A DNA stretch of 64,000 nucleotides from Chitinophagaceae bacterium (GTDB taxonomy: Bacteria > Bacteroidota > Bacteroidia > Chitinophagales > Chitinophagaceae). A model generated the notes under the pieces. The model saw only the letters and a list, made by a program, of their open reading frames with translations. It was not told the DNA's origin and did not search any database. Positions 52,226 to 60,826 of the stretch are shown here, piece after piece. The stretch lies in assembly GCA_018335935.1 (NCBI GenBank), contig JAGXRG010000057.1, positions 186,001 through 250,000 of the forward strand. The letters run 5' to 3'. The first letter of the stretch is position 1. Each line of letters opens with the position of its first letter. A program made the translations under genes and the position numbers.

Positions 52226-52985
52226 GAGGTTGGTTATTTTTTTTTCGTTTAGTTGTAATTGCAAATAATATAAAACCACTTGAAATAGTGAAAAGTCCAA
52301 AAATTGAAAATAGTCTCAATAGTATATTTCCAAAATTATCTCTGCTTTTATAATCCATGGTATGCATCATCCACAAGAAATCAAAAATTCGCCACTTATT
52401 ATTTCTAAATTTTTGAACAGTACCTAATTCACTTGCAACGTAAACAGTTGTTTTGGACGGATTATCAAATGTAATAGCATAGGCAGGTAAAGGGTTTTCT
52501 CTATATTCATGATGTTGAGTAGTGCTAGTTAAATATTCTACTGATTTTACCTTCGGTTCACCATTGAATCTTATTTTAGCTATTGCAACAGCTTCTTCCT
52601 TTGTTAAAGATCCACGCAATTTTCCTGTTTTAGCATTAGCAAGGTGATTCATTGCATGCATGTTGTGATTTACTCCATTTCGAATAGCAGTAACACAACG
52701 AACCTGATAAAATGGTTCACTAAGAATGTCGATTAATTGAATAGATACAATTGAATCAATACGATGTATTTTTTTTATTGAATCAAGAATGTTAGAAGGA
52801 CTCACTAAAGAAATATTCGATGATAATAGTGGAACATTTTTCTTTTCGAAATCTCCATGTATTTCATCAATATTACTCCAACTAAAATAAAGCCCACCCA
52901 ATGTCCAGAATAAAAATTGGATGCCCAAAATAACACCAAGCCAACGATGTGTTTTCCTAATATAGTAATGTTTACTTTTTGCCAT
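52221..52985 (-). CDS. PepSY-domain membrane protein
   Basis: This 254-residue protein has an N-terminal membrane segment (about 13-33, HRWLGVILGIQFLFWTLGGLYFSW) and an extra-cytoplasmic PepSY region (about 60-190, with GSLTKEEAVAIAKIRFNGEPKVKSVEYLT and YAITFDNPSKTTVYVASELGTV). A second membrane segment near the C-terminus (FSIFGLFTISSGFILFAI) follows. It resembles PepSY-associated TM proteins (DUF3526/PiuB-like) that work in iron-siderophore or metal reduction. It lies 3 bp after the DUF2911 gene, so the two form a unit. Confidence 0.83.
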   Translation of the reverse strand: MAKSKHYYIRKTHRWLGVILGIQFLFWTLGGLYFSWSNIDEIHGDFEKKNVPLLSSNISLVSPSNILDSIKKIHRIDSIVSIQLIDILSEPFYQVRCVTAIRNGVNHNMHAMNHLANAKTGKLRGSLTKEEAVAIAKIRFNGEPKVKSVEYLTSTTQHHEYRENPLPAYAITFDNPSKTTVYVASELGTVQKFRNNKWRIFDFLWMMHTMDYKSRDNFGNILLRLFSIFGLFTISSGFILFAITTKRKKNNQPQ

Positions 52986-52988
52986 TAA

Positions 52989-53555
52989 TTATTTTAATTG
53001 AAAACTAAATTCTACTTTAATTTTTTCCCAATTTATTCCAATAATCCCATTATTGTTTTCGGTATCAATAAAGTATTGTAACCTTTCAGTATGTTGATGA
53101 TTCTGAGGTTTTACTTTTATTCTTACTATATCATCTTTTTCATCATATTCAGTTGCAAGGTGCTGATTCCAGTTTTTGTTAATAATCAAAACCCATTCAT
53201 TTTCGTCAGGGATGGTAAAGAAAGCATATTTGCCAGCAGGAATTTCTTTACCATCAACTACAAATGCTTTTGGCATTTCAAGAGTTGTTGCATCATGAGC
53301 ACCTGTTACCCAAACTTCATTATAAGGAACAAGGCCGCCCCAAATTATTCTTTTACGAACACCTGGTGAATGATATTTTATTTTAATACTATCGCTACCA
53401 ACCAATGCAAATGCCATTGACTTGATACTCTTCTTTGTGGTATCTTTAACAAGATTTGGGTTATAACAAACTTCCTCTTTAGTCTGAGCTGAAATTTTTT
53501 GAAAAAATAAGATAAATGCAATAAATAATAATGTGGTAACATAAGACTTCTTCAT
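52989..53555 (-). CDS. DUF2911 protein
   Basis: This 188-residue exported protein has a signal peptide (1-23). It has the DUF2911 pattern YHSPGVRKRIIWGGLVPYNEVWVTGAHDATTLEMPKAFVVDGKEIPAGKYAFFTIPDENEWVLIINK. The function is unknown; a beta-rich fold is likely. It is translated just before the PepSY gene, with 3 bp between them. I found no TAnnTTTG box immediately upstream; the 173-bp gap to the VOC gene contains only imperfect hairpins. Confidence 0.9.
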   Translation of the reverse strand: MKKSYVTTLLFIAFILFFQKISAQTKEEVCYNPNLVKDTTKKSIKSMAFALVGSDSIKIKYHSPGVRKRIIWGGLVPYNEVWVTGAHDATTLEMPKAFVVDGKEIPAGKYAFFTIPDENEWVLIINKNWNQHLATEYDEKDDIVRIKVKPQNHQHTERLQYFIDTENNNGIIGINWEKIKVEFSFQLK

Positions 53556-53728
53556 AGATTTTTAATGTTTTGTTGCTTTAAAAATTTGTACTTCTCGTCG
53601 TAGTTGGCGTTCTTCACTAACTACGTTTGTAAAGTTATTATACTTCACGTAAAAAAATTGTTGGTGAAAAACACCACCAATGGAAAGAGTTAGAGCTTTA
53701 ATGTTGAAACGCTTTTTTATAAATAATA

Positions 53729-54217
53729 TCAATCTAATTCTAACAATAGATTATTTAAATCTAATGTTTTCGTAAACATTACAACACTCCCATCAGTTTG
53801 ATATTGCCATTGTTCTTTGGGCCTATCCCAATACAATTCAACTCCATTATCATCTGGGTCATTTAAATAAATGGCTTCTGAAACTCCATGATCACTTGCA
53901 CCTGTTAAAGGATAATCAGCATCAATTAATCTTTTTAAAATTATAGCTAAATCTTTTCTGGTAGGATATAAAATTGCTGTATGAAACAATCCTGTGCAAT
54001 TGCTTGGTGGTGGATTTCCATTTTTACTTTGCCAAGTATTTAATCCAATATGATGATGATAACCACCTGCAGAAATAAAAGCAGCATCTTTTCCATACAT
54101 GGTGGTTAATTCAAAGCCCAATAAATCGATATAAAAGGCTAATGACTTTTCAATATTAGAAACTTTTAGATGAACATGACCTATTCTGGTTTGAGAAGGA
54201 ATAATGTATTTTTCCAT
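53729..54217 (-). CDS. VOC-family (glyoxalase/bleomycin resistance/dioxygenase) protein
   Basis: This 162-residue protein has the two beta-alpha-beta-beta-beta modules of the vicinal oxygen chelate fold. Metal ligands can be proposed as His in IGHVHLKV (about residue 13), His in HHHIGLNTWQ (about 56) and Glu in NGVELYWDRP (about 127). The pattern is closest to extradiol-dioxygenase-like (CatE) members. It lies on the same strand upstream of the DUF2911-PepSY pair with a 173-bp gap. A remnant of a related gene lies at 52160-52225. Confidence 0.88.
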   Translation of the reverse strand: MEKYIIPSQTRIGHVHLKVSNIEKSLAFYIDLLGFELTTMYGKDAAFISAGGYHHHIGLNTWQSKNGNPPPSNCTGLFHTAILYPTRKDLAIILKRLIDADYPLTGASDHGVSEAIYLNDPDDNGVELYWDRPKEQWQYQTDGSVVMFTKTLDLNNLLLELD

Positions 54218-54314
54218 AGCACTAATTTATACTGCTAAATTAATAATTCAATTTTTTGAAGTAAATGTTAATTTAGCTGGAACTTAATATTATAGTATTA
54301 CTACTCAACGCTAA

Positions 54315-54728
54315 ATGAAATATTTAAAGTTTATATTCTTAATTATTTTCTCAAATTGTATACAAGAAATACCAGCACAAGAGGAAAGAGAACCATTTAT
54401 AGGAAAATGGAAAATGGTTGATAGAGATATAAGTTTAGTGGAATTAATAAGAGGGGAAAAAACAATAGTTGAAATTTCTAAACAAGAAGAAGGGTATAAA
54501 TTGTTAAGTTATACTACTTTAAAAAATAATAATACAATAAGGTCTACTACAGGCAAAATGTATTTAGATAAAATTACTGATTTTGAATATAAAGGAAAAC
54601 TAATACTAATCGATAAAAACGAAGAATATAAAGTATTTCTTAAAGTAAAGAAACAAGGCAATAAAATTAAATTTTATATTAAGTATTTATTTTTAAGAGT
54701 CAAAACAGTTCTTAAAAAAGTTGAATAA
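54315..54728 (+). CDS. Secreted hypothetical protein, lipocalin-like
   Basis: This 137-residue protein has a signal peptide (residues 1-21). A short mature part follows, beginning FIGKWKMVDRDIS and with alternating hydrophobic strands (GYKLLSYTTL, KGKLILIDKNEEYKVFLKV). The GKW-start and the strand pattern resemble small lipocalin-like proteins, but I do not recognise a family with confidence. The C-terminus is basic. It is convergent to the thr operon, 4 bp from the thrC stop. Confidence 0.55.
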   Translation: MKYLKFIFLIIFSNCIQEIPAQEEREPFIGKWKMVDRDISLVELIRGEKTIVEISKQEEGYKLLSYTTLKNNNTIRSTTGKMYLDKITDFEYKGKLILIDKNEEYKVFLKVKKQGNKIKFYIKYLFLRVKTVLKKVE

Positions 54729-54731
54729 AAA

Positions 54732-56033
54732 CTACATCAACCCCTCTATACACTCTAATAAATTATTATAAGTTGGCTGAATCTTTTTACTTAAAGAGGG
54801 CTTATTAATAGTTGCTTTTATTGAATCCTGAATAGATAATGTTTGTTGAATTATAGGTTCAATTACATTATAAAACTTAATTGGATGTGCTGTTTCTAAA
54901 AAAATACCTTTTTGTTGAGGGTGTTCTTTTAAATAATTTTCTAATGCTAAATAACCAACAGCACCATGTGGGTCTAATAAATAATTATGTTCTTGATAAA
55001 CACTTTTAATGGTTGCTTTTGTCGCCACATCACTAATACTGCAACTACTCATGTTCGATTTAATTGCATCAACATTTTGCTGAAAGATTTCTTGTATCCT
55101 TACAAAATTACTTGGGTCACTCACATCCATTGCATTTGAAATGGTTGCTACAGTTGACTTTGGTGTGTATTGGTGAGTTTGTAAAAATTCTGGTACTGTA
55201 TCATTAGCATTACAAGCTGCAATAAAATGTTGAATCGGCAATCCAGATTGCTGTGCTAAAATTCCTGCACAAATATTTCCAAAATTTCCACTAGGCACGG
55301 CAATTATTGGAGGATTATTTTTTTCAGCCAATTGCTTGTATGCAAAAAAATAATAAAACTGCTGGGGCAACCAACGAGCTACATTAATGGAATTTGCTGA
55401 AGTAAGAAAAACTTTTTTGTTGAGCTCTTTATCAAAAAAAGCTTGTTTCACTAATGCCTGACAATCATCAAAACTTCCTTCAACTTCTAAAGCATGAATA
55501 TTATTGCCAAGTGTAGTGAGTTGCTTTTCTTGTACACTACTTACTTTTCCTGATGGAAATAAAATCAACACTTTTACTCCAGGCACATTATAAAATCCAT
55601 TGGCAACTGCAGCACCTGTATCTCCTGAAGTAGCTACTAATATTAATAATTCTTGTTCTTTTTCTTTTGAAAAATATCCCAAACATCTACTCATAAATCT
55701 GGCACCCACATCTTTAAAAGCAAGTGTTGGTCCATGAAACAATTCAAGAGAAGATATGCTTGAAGTGATGGGTTGTAAAGGAATTGGAAAGTTTACAGTT
55801 TCACTTACAATTTCAAATAACAAATTATCTGGAATGCAATTTCCAATGTAGGGTTGTATAACATCGAATGCAATTTGTTCATTGGATTTGTTCTCGATAT
55901 CTACAAACCATTGTTTGTTTAATTGTGGAATTCTCTCAGGAAAATATAATCCTTTATCAGGAGCCTGTCCATTAATAGTGGCTGTTTTAAAATCTACAAC
56001 AATCGATTTATTATTTAAACTATAATACTTCAT
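54732..56033 (-). CDS. thrC: Threonine synthase
   Basis: ThrC turns homoserine phosphate into threonine with PLP. The 433-residue protein has the ELFHGPTLAFKDVGARF motif with the PLP Lys (about residue 106), LLVATSGDTGAAVANGF, IAVPSGNFGNICAG, and the late LDPHGAVGYLAL and FLETAHPIKF motifs. It is the last gene of the thrA-thrB-thrC operon and begins 9 bp after thrB. Confidence 0.95.
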   Translation of the reverse strand: MKYYSLNNKSIVVDFKTATINGQAPDKGLYFPERIPQLNKQWFVDIENKSNEQIAFDVIQPYIGNCIPDNLLFEIVSETVNFPIPLQPITSSISSLELFHGPTLAFKDVGARFMSRCLGYFSKEKEQELLILVATSGDTGAAVANGFYNVPGVKVLILFPSGKVSSVQEKQLTTLGNNIHALEVEGSFDDCQALVKQAFFDKELNKKVFLTSANSINVARWLPQQFYYFFAYKQLAEKNNPPIIAVPSGNFGNICAGILAQQSGLPIQHFIAACNANDTVPEFLQTHQYTPKSTVATISNAMDVSDPSNFVRIQEIFQQNVDAIKSNMSSCSISDVATKATIKSVYQEHNYLLDPHGAVGYLALENYLKEHPQQKGIFLETAHPIKFYNVIEPIIQQTLSIQDSIKATINKPSLSKKIQPTYNNLLECIEGLM

Positions 56034-56042
56034 TAATAAAAA

Positions 56043-56960
56043 TTAAACTTCACTTACGCCTTGTTTACTAATTTTTGAAACATAGGTTTTAGCTTCTATA
56101 TTGAACTCCCGATAAATTTCTATCATTTCTTTTTCTACTTTCTCTGCAATTTTTTTTGTGGTACTAAACATAAATATAGAAGGTCCAGAACCTGAAATTC
56201 CTCCACCAAGAGCACCAACAGTTAGGCTTCTTTTTTTCACTCTATCAAATCCGGGAATCAATTTTTTTCTTACAGGTTCAATGATGTCATCTCTTAAACT
56301 ATTGGCAATAATTTCTGGATTATTTTGTGAAATACCTGCAACCAATGCAGCTACATTACCCCAATGTTTTACTGCATTTTTCAAACTAATTTCTTTGGGT
56401 AAAATGGCTCTTGCTTCGGAAGTTTTAATTTCTATTTGAGGATGAACCACTGTTACAAATAATTTAGGCGTTTTTAAAGGAATAATATCTAAAGGATGAT
56501 TAGAACGAATTAAACAAACTCCTCCATAAATACAAGGTGCAATATTATCAGCATGTTTAGAGCCACTAGCTAACTCTTCGCCAAACATAGCAAATTGCAC
56601 TAATTCGTTTTTTGTAAAATAGTTTTTTAATAGTTTATTCGCTGCAACAACCGCTCCTGCAGCACTGGCAGCACTTGAACCTAAACCACTTCCAGGTTTA
56701 ATAATCTTATTAATCACCACTTTAAATCCAATAGGTTTTTCATAAGCTTTCATTAAAGCTAAGAGAGCTACACCTGCAACATTTTTTTCTGCTGTTGTTG
56801 GCAAACCATATTTATCTTTATGTTGAATGATGAGTTGTGGTTTGTTTAATAAAGTCAATTCCATTTCATCTTGTGGATGTTCTAATGCCATTCCTAAAAC
56901 ATCAAAACCACAAACCAAATTAGCAACAGTAGCTGGAGCTTTTATTTTTATAGTTTTCAT
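56043..56960 (-). CDS. thrB: Homoserine kinase
   Basis: ThrB phosphorylates homoserine. The 305-residue GHMP kinase has VANLVCGFDVLGMALEHP near its N-terminus, the ATP-loop PGSGLGSSAASAAGAVVAAN (about 90-109) and GGGISGSGPSIFMFS late. These are family hallmarks. It lies 7 bp after thrA on the same strand and 9 bp before thrC. Confidence 0.95.
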   Translation of the reverse strand: MKTIKIKAPATVANLVCGFDVLGMALEHPQDEMELTLLNKPQLIIQHKDKYGLPTTAEKNVAGVALLALMKAYEKPIGFKVVINKIIKPGSGLGSSAASAAGAVVAANKLLKNYFTKNELVQFAMFGEELASGSKHADNIAPCIYGGVCLIRSNHPLDIIPLKTPKLFVTVVHPQIEIKTSEARAILPKEISLKNAVKHWGNVAALVAGISQNNPEIIANSLRDDIIEPVRKKLIPGFDRVKKRSLTVGALGGGISGSGPSIFMFSTTKKIAEKVEKEMIEIYREFNIEAKTYVSKISKQGVSEV

Positions 56961-56967
56961 ATTTTAA

Positions 56968-59427
56968 TTATTGATTAGCCACTCTCATAATATCTGCAAA
57001 CACACCACTGGCAGTAACTTCAGCCCCTGCACCGGCACCTTTTACTACCAAAGGTTGTTCAGGATAACGAATGGTATAAAACAATACTATATTGTCTTTT
57101 CCGTATAAATGATATAAGTCGTGCTGAGGATCTATTTGTTGTAAACCTACTGATGCTTTTCCAGTTTTGCCATTCTGAGATTCATAAGAAGCTACAAATT
57201 TTAATTTCTTGCCATTAACATGTGCGGCTTCAAATATTTTTTTGAAGTGTGCTTCTTCTTTTTCCATGGCTTTATAAAAATCAGCAACAGAACCTTGCAT
57301 GCACGATGCTGGTAAAAAAGATTCATTTTCTATATCATCCATTTCAATGTGTTCACCAGACTCTCTTGCTAAAATCATAATCTTACGCATCACATCGGTT
57401 CCACTCAAATCTAATCTTGGGTCAGGTTCTGTGTAACCTTCATCCTGTGCTTGTTTCACAACTTCAGCAAATAATTTCTTTCCATCGTAATGATTAAACA
57501 CAAAATTTAAAGTACCACTTAACACTGCTTGTATGCGTTGAACACGATCGCCACTTCTAATTAAATCATTCAATGTTGCAATTACTGGTAAACCAGCACC
57601 AACATTGGTTTCAAACAAAAACTGACAATTATATTCTCTAGCAGTATCTTTTAATTTTTTATAATAATCGTATTGATAAGATGCTGCAACTTTATTACAA
57701 GCTACCACTGAAATGCTTTTTTGTAAGAAGAGTTCATAATGCAATGCAATATTTTCATTGGCTGTAACATCTACAAACACTGAGTTTCTAGCATTTTTAT
57801 TTTGTATGATGGTTGCAAAGTTTTTGATATCCATTGCATCTCCTTCTTGTAAATGATTTTGATAATTATTTAAATCAATGCCTTCATCATCAAAATACAT
57901 TTTCTTACTATTAGCAATGCCTAATACTCGAAGTTGCAATTGCATTTTTGTTTGAAGATATTCTTGTTGTTGTTGTAATTGTGCAATTAGTTTAGCCCCT
58001 ACATTTCCCAAGCCAACAATAAAAATATTAATCTGTTTGTACGAGGTTTCAAAAAAGGCTTCATGTAAAACGTTAAGTGCTTTTTTAACATCTTCATAAG
58101 CAATGACTGTAGAAATATTTCTTTCACTAGAGCCCTGTGCAATGGCTCTAATATTAATACCATTTTTACCAATGGCACTAAACATATTACCACTAATGCC
58201 TGTATGGTTTTTCATATTATCACCCACCAAAGCAACAATGGATAAGTTGGTTTCAACAATCAATGGATCTACTTTTCCAATTTCAATTTCATAAGCAAAA
58301 GTTTCATCAATAACATCTTTGGCTTTTCTTGCTAGTGATTCTTCAATAGCTACACAAATAGAATGTTCAGATGATGATTGTGTAATGAGAATGACATTGA
58401 TTTTAGCTTGTGATAAAGCCTCGAACAAACGTTTTGAAAAACCCGGAATGCCCACCATGCCACTACCTTCTAAACTTAATAAAGCAATTTTATTAATGCT
58501 AGATATGCCACGAATATTGCTAGTGCTTTCAATTGTGTCGTTGGTGATTTTTGTACCAATATCAGCTGGTGCAAATGTGTTCTTGATCCATACATTGATA
58601 TTTTTTTTCATCACAGGAATCAAGGTTGGAGGATAAATTACTTTAGCTCCAAAATGAGATAACTCCATAGCTTCTTGAAAAGAAATCTGAGGAATGATTT
58701 TGGCATTTTGCACCATTCTTGGGTCTGCAGTCATCATGCCACTTACATCAGTCCAAATTTCAACATCTTTAGTTTCTAATGCAGCAGCAATAATAGCTGC
58801 AGTATAATCAGAACCTCCACGTCCCAAAGTAGTGGTATTGCCTTGTGCATCTTGAGCAATAAAACCTGGTAAAACTGTTACTTGATTTTTTGATGATGAA
58901 AAATATTGTTGAATGCAATTGTTCGACTTATCAAAATCTACCAATGCATTTGAAAAATTTGAATTTGTTTTTATAAGTTCTCTAGAATCTTTAAAACCTG
59001 CTGAAATCTTTAAAGCAGAAAAATAAGCAGCAATAATTTGTGAGGATAATAATTCACCAAAAGCAACCACTCTATCACTGGTTTTGTTGGATAATTCTTT
59101 CAATAAAAAAATACCATGACAAATATCTTTTAGCTCATTGCAAATATTTTGAACAATCGCATCAACTTCGGCTTGTTTATTATTTGGAATTAATTGCTCA
59201 ACTAAGTTTTTATGATGGGCCTCTATTTCTGATAAAAACGTTGAATATTCAATATTTCCCTTTGCAGCAGTTTGCACAGCATGAAGCAATTTATCAGTAA
59301 TTCCAGAGCTTGCAGAAACAACAACAATTACGGGCTCTGTTTGTTGATATTTTTCTACAATAGCAACTACTTGCTTAATATTTTCAGCATTAGCTACTGA
59401 CGTACCTCCAAATTTTAAAACATGCAT
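56968..59427 (-). CDS. thrA: Bifunctional aspartate kinase / homoserine dehydrogenase
   Basis: This 819-residue fusion has an N-terminal aspartate kinase domain (KFGGTSVANAENIKQV to about residue 290, with TLGRGGSDYTAA). Two ACT domains follow (about 310-450), then a homoserine dehydrogenase domain (from about 464, FIVGLGNVGAKLIAQL, VACNKVAASYQ, FLFETNVGAGLPVIATLNDLIRSGD, GTLNFVF). It feeds both ThrB and other aspartate-derived pathways, and threonine feedback through the ACT domains is likely. It leads the thrABC operon and has a small hairpin in its leader at 59463-59481. Confidence 0.95.
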   Translation of the reverse strand: MHVLKFGGTSVANAENIKQVVAIVEKYQQTEPVIVVVSASSGITDKLLHAVQTAAKGNIEYSTFLSEIEAHHKNLVEQLIPNNKQAEVDAIVQNICNELKDICHGIFLLKELSNKTSDRVVAFGELLSSQIIAAYFSALKISAGFKDSRELIKTNSNFSNALVDFDKSNNCIQQYFSSSKNQVTVLPGFIAQDAQGNTTTLGRGGSDYTAAIIAAALETKDVEIWTDVSGMMTADPRMVQNAKIIPQISFQEAMELSHFGAKVIYPPTLIPVMKKNINVWIKNTFAPADIGTKITNDTIESTSNIRGISSINKIALLSLEGSGMVGIPGFSKRLFEALSQAKINVILITQSSSEHSICVAIEESLARKAKDVIDETFAYEIEIGKVDPLIVETNLSIVALVGDNMKNHTGISGNMFSAIGKNGINIRAIAQGSSERNISTVIAYEDVKKALNVLHEAFFETSYKQINIFIVGLGNVGAKLIAQLQQQQEYLQTKMQLQLRVLGIANSKKMYFDDEGIDLNNYQNHLQEGDAMDIKNFATIIQNKNARNSVFVDVTANENIALHYELFLQKSISVVACNKVAASYQYDYYKKLKDTAREYNCQFLFETNVGAGLPVIATLNDLIRSGDRVQRIQAVLSGTLNFVFNHYDGKKLFAEVVKQAQDEGYTEPDPRLDLSGTDVMRKIMILARESGEHIEMDDIENESFLPASCMQGSVADFYKAMEKEEAHFKKIFEAAHVNGKKLKFVASYESQNGKTGKASVGLQQIDPQHDLYHLYGKDNIVLFYTIRYPEQPLVVKGAGAGAEVTASGVFADIMRVANQ

Positions 59428-59462
59428 AATTGAACAACAGTATAAAGTTGAATAAAAGGATT

Positions 59463-59481
59463 TAACAGCATTTAGCTGTTA
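59463..59481 (-). promoter_or_regulatory. Hairpin in the thrA leader
   Basis: TAACAGC (59463-59469) and GCTGTTA (59475-59481) form a 7-bp stem with a 5-nt loop, 36 bp upstream of the thrA start. I see no Thr/Ile-rich leader peptide and no T tract, so classic attenuation is not supported. Confidence 0.4.
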
Positions 59482-59550
59482 CATCTTAAACGGAGATTAG
59501 CTTTAATTGTTGTAAAAAAAGTAGGATTAATAGTACAAATAGAAATTATC

Positions 59551-59581
59551 AAAAAAAAGAGGGATTTTAGTCCCTCTTTTT
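59551..59581. terminator. Bidirectional Rho-independent terminator
   Basis: AAAAAGAGGGA (59554-59564) pairs perfectly with TCCCTCTTTTT (59571-59581) around a 6-nt loop. Long A and T tracts lie on the two sides. It ends transcription of the TPR gene before thrA. Confidence 0.88.
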
Positions 59582-59599
59582 AATTATTGTTTAATGCCA
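59579..59599. repeat. 21-bp direct repeat, left copy
   Basis: This 21-bp sequence is identical to 60806-60826. The right copy encodes the last residues and stop (GIKQ-stop) of the BNR gene plus the bases after it. This left copy reads SGIKQ-stop after the TPR gene but is not part of any gene. Confidence 0.85.
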
Positions 59600-59602
59600 G
59601 AA

Positions 59603-60787
59603 CTATTTATTTAATTCGCTTAAACCATCTTTAATTATTTTAAAAATTTCATGTGTTGGTTTAAAAATCTTAGCGAAAGAGTCTTTTGCTGTTTCAAAAT
59701 AATGTTTAGATAACTTTTTATCTTTTTCCATATGTAATTTTGCCAAATAGAAATTAAGATTGCCAAAAACTTTAGGTTCATTTTTATTTTCATTAAGTTT
59801 TTCTTTATAAAACAAAATCAGTTCGTTTTCTTTTTTGTGATTCCAGAAGATTTCTTCTAAATCATTATAAATAGTAGGATTTCCAGCATCAAGATTAAAA
59901 AACAGGCTAGTGATTTGAGAAGAATTGTGATGATTTGTTTTTAAGTAAATATTAAGCAATGGCTTTAAATTATCATAATTATTTATATCAATAAAATTTG
60001 CCTTTTCATAAAAAACAATAGCATTTTTATCATCATTTAATTCAGTGTAAATTTGAGCTACCATTCTGGCTGCATCACTTTTATAAGAAACATCTTCATA
60101 TTTTTCTAATGCTTGTTTTGCATAAATTAAAGCACTATCTCTTTCATCTAAATACAAAAAACAGTATGCTAAATTGTATTGAGCACTGGTATAATTATTA
60201 TTTAGTTGAATTGATTTAGTGAAATATGGAATAGCTTCTTTATATTTTTCTTGTGTTGTTTTTATATATCCCATTACATAATAATCTAAGAAGTTAGCAC
60301 AGTTGTTGTTAATAGATTGTGAATAGTTTTCTTCAATAAGCTTAAAAAGTTCTTTATTTGTTTTAAGCCAACGATCTCCATATTTAAGATGAACCTCATA
60401 ATAAAAATCTCCAAGGCCTTTATTGAGTTTACAGTTATTAGGATAAATTTTAAGAAGGCTATCTAAAATTTGATCAACCTCAAACATGTGCATGGAATAA
60501 GTGCCCTCTTTACCTCTAAAATCTTCAATTTTTTCATTTTTTGATAAATCTTTTAATGCAAATAATTGATGCATCATACTTGATACAAAATAATTCAGTA
60601 CAATTTCTTCTTTAAGTAAAACAGCTTCAATATTTCCATTTTTTGGATCGAAATGATTTAACAGATTAAAAGCTGAATCATATTTTTTTTGTTCAATTAA
60701 GTGTTTTGCATTTATGATGATTTGAGTAGCTGTTTGTGCATTTAAAAAAGAACTAATTAATAATATCCAGCTTAAAATAAATTTCAT
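59603..60787 (-). CDS. TPR-repeat secreted protein
   Basis: This 394-residue protein has a signal peptide (1-17). Several helical TPR-type repeats follow, clearest at about residues 165-260 (YVMGYIKTTQEKYKEAIPYFTKSIQLNNNYTSAQYNLAYCFLYLDERDSALIYAKQALEKY). TPR arrays mediate protein contacts in the periplasm or on the surface; the partner is unknown. The gene lies between the BNR gene and a terminator, and is bracketed by a 21-bp repeat, which suggests later insertion. It is rich in Asn and Lys, as are its neighbours. Confidence 0.82.
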   Translation of the reverse strand: MKFILSWILLISSFLNAQTATQIIINAKHLIEQKKYDSAFNLLNHFDPKNGNIEAVLLKEEIVLNYFVSSMMHQLFALKDLSKNEKIEDFRGKEGTYSMHMFEVDQILDSLLKIYPNNCKLNKGLGDFYYEVHLKYGDRWLKTNKELFKLIEENYSQSINNNCANFLDYYVMGYIKTTQEKYKEAIPYFTKSIQLNNNYTSAQYNLAYCFLYLDERDSALIYAKQALEKYEDVSYKSDAARMVAQIYTELNDDKNAIVFYEKANFIDINNYDNLKPLLNIYLKTNHHNSSQITSLFFNLDAGNPTIYNDLEEIFWNHKKENELILFYKEKLNENKNEPKVFGNLNFYLAKLHMEKDKKLSKHYFETAKDSFAKIFKPTHEIFKIIKDGLSELNK

Positions 60788-60805
60788 ATTATAATTATAA
60801 AATGA

Positions 60806-60826
60806 TTTAATTATTGTTTAATGCCA
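60806..60826. repeat. 21-bp direct repeat, right copy
   Basis: This is the right copy of the repeat at 59579-59599, spanning the stop codon of the BNR gene. Confidence 0.85.

Noticed and set aside
59428-59550. Threonine attenuator with leader peptide upstream of thrA
   Set aside because: No short ORF rich in Thr/Ile codons and no terminator/antiterminator pair was found.
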